Shown here: positions 1 through 3,144 of the stretch, in pieces
How the letters are laid out: every line of letters begins with the position of its first letter
Position numbering within the stretch: position 1 is the stretch's first letter
Assembly: GCA_026394435.1 (NCBI GenBank)
Contig: JAPKYG010000015.1
Location: 1 to 5,400 of the forward strand
Direction: 5' to 3'
DNA length: 5,400 bases
Source: Methanobacteriota archaeon
GTDB taxonomy: Archaea; Thermoplasmatota; E2; DHVEG-1
Program-made: the position numbers and the translations under genes
The notes under the pieces: generated by a model
What the model was told of the DNA's origin: nothing
The model's database searches: none
What the model saw: only the letters and a program-made list of their open reading frames with translations

Positions 1-21
1 TGTTTCTATTTCTATTTCCAT
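1..21 (-). CDS. Possible start of a leftward gene cut by the window edge
   Basis: An ATG on the minus strand at 21-19 opens a frame that stays open to the edge and reads MEIEIET. A purine-rich stretch (AAAGGAT at 30-36) lies about 8 bases upstream and could be a weak ribosome binding site. A TATA-like box at 105-114 would place a transcript start near 84. Only seven codons are visible, so no function can be given and the frame may be chance. The terminator-then-promoter order between this point and the exported-protein gene at 246-692 is what suggests a new leftward gene begins here. Confidence 0.3.
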
Positions 22-100
22 GTCATCCCATCCTTTCTTCTGTTGGATTTTTGTAGAAAGGTATGGGATGATATCAATTTCGTTGTTACCTCTCAGGCGG

Positions 101-119
101 TCTGTATTTAAATATCAGA
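101..119. promoter_or_regulatory. Palindromic TATA-like element
   Basis: The core TATTTAAATA (105-114) is a perfect 10-base palindrome close to the archaeal TATA consensus. It is flanked by TCTG (101-104) and CAGA (116-119), which are complementary, with one extra T at 115. On the minus strand it would position a transcript start near 84 for the possible gene at the left edge. Because the box is symmetric it could also fire rightward, but no convincing rightward gene follows. The promoter role is inferred from sequence and position only. Confidence 0.4.
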
Positions 120-186
120 ACAACTCATTAGACAGACCCTATATTCTCAAACACTCATTTTTCATAAAAAGTAGGGTATTGTTAAA

Positions 187-232
187 GGAAAAAAGAAAAA
201 GGACGAGACACAATGAAGTTCCAGTGTCCGTC
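187..232 (-). terminator. Hairpin plus T-tract terminator of the exported-protein gene
   Basis: Read on the minus strand, about 14 bases after the stop codon of the gene at 246-692, GACGGACAC (232-224) pairs with GTGTCTCGTC (211-202). This gives nine base pairs with one bulged T and a 12-base loop. It is followed at once by a T-rich run of five T, one C and six T (about 200-188). This is the layout of an intrinsic terminator, and T-tracts are the known termination signal in archaea. Confidence 0.65.
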
Positions 233-245
233 TTGATTGAACACA

Positions 246-692
246 TCACTTTATAACAATGACGAGAAACCCGAGGACAAAGCCATTAAGGGTTTTGTTT
301 ACTCGTTCTGCATTTGACGCCTCTGCAGAAACCATGATGGTAACAGGTCCAAAGCCAACTATTCTACCTGCTTCCGCAGTGCTTTCTGTTTTTATTGCAT
401 TAGGTTCAATCGAATTACTACAGTTGCCACACCCGCTACATATTTTTGTCATATTTATTCTGCCAAGAATACCTCCTTTTACAGAGATAATCATTGTAAT
501 ATTTTCAGCGGTACTATCCCCGATGTTTTTTACGGTAACAGACACTTTGCCAAAACCCCCTTTCACAGCGGTTATATCTAATATTGCTGGAGATTGTTGT
601 TTCGCAGTGCAAGATGTACCAACTGCAATACATATCAGCATGAGAATAATGCCTAGGCCTGATGCTTTTCGTAGATTTTTTTTCTGTATCAT
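246..692 (-). CDS. Exported small beta-domain protein (CARDB-like module), hypothetical
   Basis: This 148-residue protein starts with a typical export signal: a basic n-region (KKNLRK, residues 4-9), then a hydrophobic core at about 12-27. Cys28 could be a lipobox cysteine, but the preceding GTS is a poor match, so lipid attachment is uncertain. Residues 36-146 form one domain of alternating hydrophobic and polar strands, with the segments KGGFGKVSVTVKNIGD (44-59), GRIVGFGPVTIMVSAE (109-124) and KTLNGFVLG (133-141). From memory, this pattern recurs in surface proteins of methanogens and Thermoplasmatota and resembles CARDB-like immunoglobulin-type folds. It most likely acts outside the membrane in adhesion or surface structure; no enzymatic motif is visible. 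A CSGCGNC motif (85-91) gives three closely spaced cysteines, which I do not recall as typical of the module. The start is supported by an AAGGGGGA ribosome site and an upstream TATA box, and the gene appears monocistronic. Confidence 0.8.
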   Translation of the reverse strand: MIQKKNLRKASGLGIILMLICIAVGTSCTAKQQSPAILDITAVKGGFGKVSVTVKNIGDSTAENITMIISVKGGILGRINMTKICSGCGNCSNSIEPNAIKTESTAEAGRIVGFGPVTIMVSAEASNAERVNKTLNGFVLGFLVIVIK

Positions 693-700
693 CTATATTA

Positions 701-708
701 TCCCCCTT
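701..708 (-). promoter_or_regulatory. Ribosome binding site of the exported-protein gene
   Basis: On the minus strand AAGGGGGA lies with its G-run nine bases before the ATG at 692-690. It is a G-rich approximation of GGAGG at a normal distance, and it supports the chosen start of the gene. Confidence 0.5.
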
Positions 709-735
709 AGGATACTAAACAATTTTTATTATTAT

Positions 736-753
736 AGAGTCACTCTTTATATA
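736..753 (-). promoter_or_regulatory. TATA box with an adjoining small palindrome
   Basis: On the minus strand TATATAAAG (753-745) is a good archaeal TATA box. It is centred about 57 bases before the ATG at 692, so it predicts a start near 723 and a leader of about 30 bases holding the ribosome site. Directly downstream and overlapping the box by two bases is AGAGT-C-ACTCT (736-746 on the plus strand), a perfect inverted repeat with a single central base. A repressor bound there could block TBP/TFB or polymerase loading; that is inference. Confidence 0.6.
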
Positions 754-918
754 CGTTATCCTTTTGAATACGTATTGCTAAACGCTTTACTAATGAAAAT
801 GATTCTATGGGTACCTATACGAGTCCCTCTGATTCTCAACACAAAAAGGACAGCAAGTTGAAATAGATTGTTTAGTCAAAACTAGTAAATCCCAACCTTT
901 TTATGCAATTGAAGTTGA
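754..918. other. Intergenic stretch without a recognisable gene
   Basis: No coding frame with family features or a ribosome site is visible between the exported-protein promoter and the tRNA. The only structure seen is a 10-base palindrome AATACGTATT (767-776), 14 bases upstream of the TATA box, and two related words, GCAAGTTGAA (853-862) and GCAATTGAAGTTGA (905-918). A strong T-tract for the leftward tRNA is not obvious; the best is a run of four T (rightward AAAA) around 880. Confidence 0.4.
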
Positions 919-992
919 TGGGCCCGGGCGGATTTGAACCGCCGACCAACTGGTTATGAGCCAGTCGCTCCACCGGTCTAAGCTACGAGCCC
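919..992 (-). tRNA. tRNA with CAU anticodon (elongator Met or Ile2)
   Basis: The minus strand folds into a complete cloverleaf of 74 bases. The acceptor GGGCTCG/CGGGCCC has one G-U pair. The D-stem is GCTT/GAGC, the anticodon stem ACTGG/CCAGT has loop CTCATAA, the variable region is five bases, and the T-stem GGCGG/CCGCC has loop TTCAAAT and discriminator A. The anticodon is CAU. The anticodon stem lacks the three stacked G-C pairs of initiator tRNA and the first acceptor pair is G-C, so an initiator is unlikely. Elongator tRNA-Met and AUA-reading tRNA-Ile2 (modified to agmatidine at C34 in archaea) both carry CAU, and I cannot separate them with certainty. CCA is not encoded: TCA follows the discriminator. 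No intron is present. Confidence 0.93.
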
Positions 993-1026
993 AGGGAATA
1001 TCGAGCCCCTATCGGTCTTCTACTAC

Positions 1027-1035
1027 TTAAAATTT
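1027..1035. promoter_or_regulatory. AT-rich box, possible shared promoter of the tRNA and priL
   Basis: TTAAAATTT (AAATTTTAA on the minus strand) is the only AT-rich box between the divergent tRNA and priL. Leftward it would set a start around 1001-1008, a few bases before the mature tRNA end at 992. Rightward it would set a start near 1057, giving a leader of about 34 bases before the priL ATG. The match to the TATA consensus is moderate and its use in either direction is inferred. Confidence 0.35.
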
Positions 1036-1090
1036 AGAGATACCCTGCAAGAGCAAGGTTCATTAATGAAAAGAAATATCATTACTTAAC

Positions 1091-2125
1091 ATGAGGGAGT
1101 TAACCACCTTAGCGAAATATCCGTTCTTGCACGACACCCGACACTATATCAAAGAAAACGGCCCCTCTGTCGATGAACTCCTGCATGATCTCCCTTACGA
1201 ACGAGCACGAATCATCGGCATTGAACGATTAGACAATGCGTTTAAAAATCGAGATGTAGGTGAGAGGAGTCTTGCAAATGAATCTGATTGCATCATGGAA
1301 ATTTTATCGTATCCTTTAGCAAGGATGGTTGCTGTCTGTATTGGGGATTCGTATTTTAAAAAACGATATGCGCTGGGCGAGGCATACCACGTCTATAAAC
1401 AACTTCTCAATGAGCCTACCTCTTTTCTTCTTGCGGTTGCACAAGAATTCAACGTTTCTGTTCAACACAACCCTGAAAAAAACACGATTAAGATCTTCTT
1501 CAAAGATTACCTCCGCAACGCACCCACTCGGTACAGGGAATGGAAAATGGTGAACCGCGGTATCGGTGGTGGGTTCCTTACGATTTCCCATAAAGACCTG
1601 GCCAGAATACTGTTAGAATCGTTGCGAGAGCGGATCAACGAAGAACTCCTCACCAGAGAATGTGATAAAAGCGTCTACGACACGTTCTCCTCAGATATTC
1701 AACGGTTTCAGACCATGCTAGCGATGCAGAAGAAAAAGATCGAGGCAGCACCGGTCGGGAAAGTCAGCATCGAAAAACTCCCTCCTTGTATGAAGAATAT
1801 TTTATCTGCGATTCAGTCCGGTGAAAACGTTCCGCATATGGGCAGGTTTTCGTTGGTTGCGTTTCTTAGTTCGCTCAGGTTAAGTACCAATGAGGTTTTA
1901 AAGCTTTTTAGTTCAGCCCCTGATTACCAGGAAGATAAAACAAGGTATCAGGTGGAGCATATCACGGGTGCGTCGTCGTCTACGGAGTATAAATGCCCCG
2001 GGTGTGAGAAGATGCGGACATATGGGATTTGCCCGGTTGATAAAATGGATGACGTATGCAAAAAGGTGCGTCATCCGCTGAGTTTTTATAGCAATAAATG
2101 GAAACAGGAGAAGCAGAAACCATGA
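1091..2125 (+). CDS. priL: DNA primase large subunit PriL
   Basis: This protein is the regulatory, iron-sulfur subunit of the archaeal/eukaryotic-type primase. It partners the catalytic subunit PriS (not in this window) to make primers for replication. At 344 residues it has the usual length. The N-terminus LAKYPFL (7-13) matches the conserved family opening and fixes the ATG start. The N-terminal helical half is followed by a C-terminal Fe-S domain. The family's four cluster ligands are met by Cys233 (PPC), Cys302 (in YKCPGC; Cys305 is an alternative), Cys314 (YGIC) and Cys323, with the signature HPLSFY (328-333) right after the last. No clear Shine-Dalgarno precedes the ATG, so the message may be initiated with a short or non-SD leader. 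Its stop codon overlaps the tmk start as ATGA, which indicates one transcript and coupled translation. The divergent neighbour is a tRNA. Confidence 0.94.
   Translation: MRELTTLAKYPFLHDTRHYIKENGPSVDELLHDLPYERARIIGIERLDNAFKNRDVGERSLANESDCIMEILSYPLARMVAVCIGDSYFKKRYALGEAYHVYKQLLNEPTSFLLAVAQEFNVSVQHNPEKNTIKIFFKDYLRNAPTRYREWKMVNRGIGGGFLTISHKDLARILLESLRERINEELLTRECDKSVYDTFSSDIQRFQTMLAMQKKKIEAAPVGKVSIEKLPPCMKNILSAIQSGENVPHMGRFSLVAFLSSLRLSTNEVLKLFSSAPDYQEDKTRYQVEHITGASSSTEYKCPGCEKMRTYGICPVDKMDDVCKKVRHPLSFYSNKWKQEKQKP
2106..2110 (+). promoter_or_regulatory. Ribosome binding site of tmk inside the priL end
   Basis: AGGAG lies 11 bases before the ATG at 2122, a slightly long spacing, within the last codons of priL. 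The upstream in-frame ATG at 2098 has no such site, so this element favours 2122 as the tmk start. Confidence 0.5.
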
Positions 2126-2709
2126 AGCATTTTGTGACGTTTGAAGGCATTGACGGTTCAGGGAAATCCACGATATCAAAGTTGGTCTCTGAGAAATTAC
2201 AATCCGCTGGGTATGAGGTGATCTGCACGTTTGAGCCGACCGATTCAACGGTAGGGAAATATGTTCAGGAATGCATCCGGTCGCAGTCTGATCCTTTTGT
2301 CACCTCGTTTACGTTTATCGCGGATCGCATCCAGCATTGCAAGCAGATTCAACAGTGGTTAGATGAATGCAAAATCGTGTTATGCGACAGGTACGCGGAG
2401 TCGACGTATGCGTATCAGGCTGCTCAGTTGGAGGATCAGGTGAAGAATCCTTTGAAATGGCTGCAGGAGCTTTCTCTTGGTCGTATTCTTGTGCCTGATC
2501 GGACGTTCCTGTTTGTGATTGACCCAAAAACATCGCTTGCCAGGATTCAACATCGAACAGAACTGATTCCGTTTGAGCGTCTCGCGTTTTTAGAAAAGGT
2601 TCATAGGAATTATCTGACGGTTTCAAAAGGAAAACGTTTTGTCCATCTTGATGCGACAAAACCGATTGATAAGCTGGTACAGCTCTGTTATGAGGATATT
2701 CTTCGGTGA
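2122..2709 (+). CDS. tmk: Thymidylate kinase (dTMP kinase)
   Basis: This cytoplasmic enzyme phosphorylates dTMP to dTDP using ATP, a committed step to dTTP. The 195-residue protein has all the family marks. These are the P-loop GIDGSGKST (9-17), EPTDSTVG (38-45, nucleotide monophosphate region), FIADRIQH (65-72, matching the FAADRxxH motif), DRYAEST (89-95, the DR[YF]xxS motif), PDRTFLFVIDP (125-135) and an arginine-bearing LID segment around 141-153. An in-frame ATG eight codons earlier (2098) is rejected because homologues begin right before the P-loop strand, an AGGAG site serves 2122, and 2122 gives an exact ATGA overlap with priL. The pairing with primase suggests co-expression of precursor supply and primer synthesis. 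The gene converges with the small ORF and polymerase on the other strand. Confidence 0.95.
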   Translation: MKHFVTFEGIDGSGKSTISKLVSEKLQSAGYEVICTFEPTDSTVGKYVQECIRSQSDPFVTSFTFIADRIQHCKQIQQWLDECKIVLCDRYAESTYAYQAAQLEDQVKNPLKWLQELSLGRILVPDRTFLFVIDPKTSLARIQHRTELIPFERLAFLEKVHRNYLTVSKGKRFVHLDATKPIDKLVQLCYEDILR

Positions 2710-2727
2710 TAGGCTTCAGAGTCTAAG

Positions 2728-2776
2728 AAAAAAAAATCTGATACCTGGTGACATCCCCTTCAGTAGGGGGTCGCCA
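2728..2776 (-). terminator. Hairpin plus T9 terminator between convergent genes
   Basis: Starting five bases after the stop codon of the small leftward ORF, TGGCGAC (2776-2770) pairs with GTCACCA (2752-2746), with one G-T pair. CCCCT (2769-2765) pairs with AGGGG (2759-2755) inside it, leaving a two-base AT bulge and a five-base loop. On the minus strand a run of nine T (2736-2728) follows ten bases later. This suits termination of leftward transcription. For tmk coming the other way there is no T-run directly after the hairpin; the nearest is six T at 2845-2850. Confidence 0.6.
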
Positions 2777-2780
2777 TCAT

Positions 2781-3056
2781 CTAACACTCTTCTTCCTCTT
2801 CTTCGTCCTCTTCAGCGTCTTCTTCATCTTCCTCTATTTCAGCTTTTTTGTTCGACGCAAGAAATCGGGCTCGCTGACCAACAATAAAAAGCTTCGCAAT
2901 AAAGGTGATCTCGTTTGCCTCTTCTTTACTTGACACTTGTCCGACGATTAACATAGTTCTCAATCGATAGTGTTGTCTTTCTTCTTTTAAAGGGTTTGTT
3001 GTACAAGTGGTACCAGCTCTGAGGACAGTTGGTACCACAACAGAAAAGTAGATCAA
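2781..3056 (-). CDS. Small hypothetical protein with an acidic C-terminal tail
   Basis: I do not recognise this protein. From the TTG at 3056 it has 91 residues. Residues 1-70 look protein-like, with hydrophobic strands YFSVVV (3-8), TMLIVGQV (34-41) and ITFIAKLFIVGQ (50-61) separated by charged segments. The tail 73-90 has 16 acidic residues out of 18 and ends in Cys91. Such tails occur on nucleic-acid or chromatin-associated proteins, but that gives no specific function. It lies 88 bases downstream of the polymerase on the same strand and is followed by a strong terminator, which argues for leftward transcription through it. The start is uncertain. The frame is open back to a TAG near 3087 with no ATG, so TTG 3056, GTG 3038 or ATG 2954 (57 residues) are the candidates, and none has a good ribosome site. 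A decayed gene missing its 5' end is also possible. Confidence 0.5.
   Translation of the reverse strand: MIYFSVVVPTVLRAGTTCTTNPLKEERQHYRLRTMLIVGQVSSKEEANEITFIAKLFIVGQRARFLASNKKAEIEEDEEDAEEDEEEEEEC
2787..2840 (-). repeat. GAA/GAG-rich low-complexity tract (acidic tail)
   Basis: On the plus strand this stretch is almost pure pyrimidine, built from CTT/CTC-like triplets. Read leftward it gives Glu and Asp codons in the small ORF. The triplet-repeat character makes length change by slippage likely, so the tail could vary between strains. Confidence 0.6.
3007..3038. repeat. Perfect 9-base inverted repeat (hairpin)
   Basis: GTGGTACCA (3007-3015) and TGGTACCAC (3030-3038) are exact complements, 14 bases apart. 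Inside, CTG (3019-3021) can pair with CAG (3026-3028) around a tetraloop, giving a 12-pair structure with a small internal loop. It lies at the 5' end of the small leftward ORF, either within its first codons or in its leader if translation begins at 2954. Confidence 0.6.
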
Positions 3057-3107
3057 AACAGAATCATCGCGGTAGTTTCTCTCTAACTAGAAATACCTGA
3101 TTACAAC

Positions 3108-3141
3108 ATTCTCTCCCTGTTACTTAAAAAAAAGAGAGAAT
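3108..3141 (-). terminator. T8 tract within an inverted repeat after the polymerase gene
   Basis: Just after the polymerase stop codon, the minus strand reads ATTCTCTC (3141-3134), then eight T (3133-3126), then a short spacer and GAGAGAAT (3115-3108), the exact complement of the first arm. The T8 tract is a likely archaeal termination signal. The enclosing 8-base inverted repeat, with the T-run in the loop, is not the usual bacterial layout. Some read-through to the small ORF downstream is possible. Confidence 0.5.
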
Positions 3142-3144
3142 ACA

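Noticed and set aside
213..236. Rightward start MKFQCPS followed by TGA, resembling a zinc-ribbon opening (CPSC) with a Cys codon turned into a stop or selenocysteine.
   Set aside because: Seven residues are too few, the frame overlaps the end of the leftward exported-protein gene, and the same bases form the stem of that gene's terminator hairpin. No selenocysteine signal can be supported.
20..256. A rightward frame of 78 codons.
   Set aside because: It has no ribosome site, an unusual composition and no family features. It also crosses a promoter-like element and a terminator hairpin.
259..861. A rightward frame of 200 codons.
   Set aside because: Most of it lies opposite the exported-protein gene, whose signal peptide, ribosome site, TATA box and terminator support the other strand. 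The remaining part has no family features.
919..992. Integration (att) site at the tRNA.
   Set aside because: No repeat of the tRNA 3' end and no integrase gene are present in the window.
2098..2121. Upstream ATG for tmk adding eight residues.
   Set aside because: The extra residues lie wholly inside the priL end, have no ribosome site, and precede the normal family start right before the P-loop strand.
2639..2933. Rightward frames across the pyrimidine-rich tract (82 and 61 codons).
   Set aside because: They are Ser/Leu/Phe-rich translations of the CTT-like tract and run through the terminator hairpin; no coding evidence is seen.
3107..3120. ATG after a GGGAG-like site downstream of polB as start of the small ORF.
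   Set aside because: It reads ATG TTG TAA and is in a different frame from the acidic-tailed ORF.
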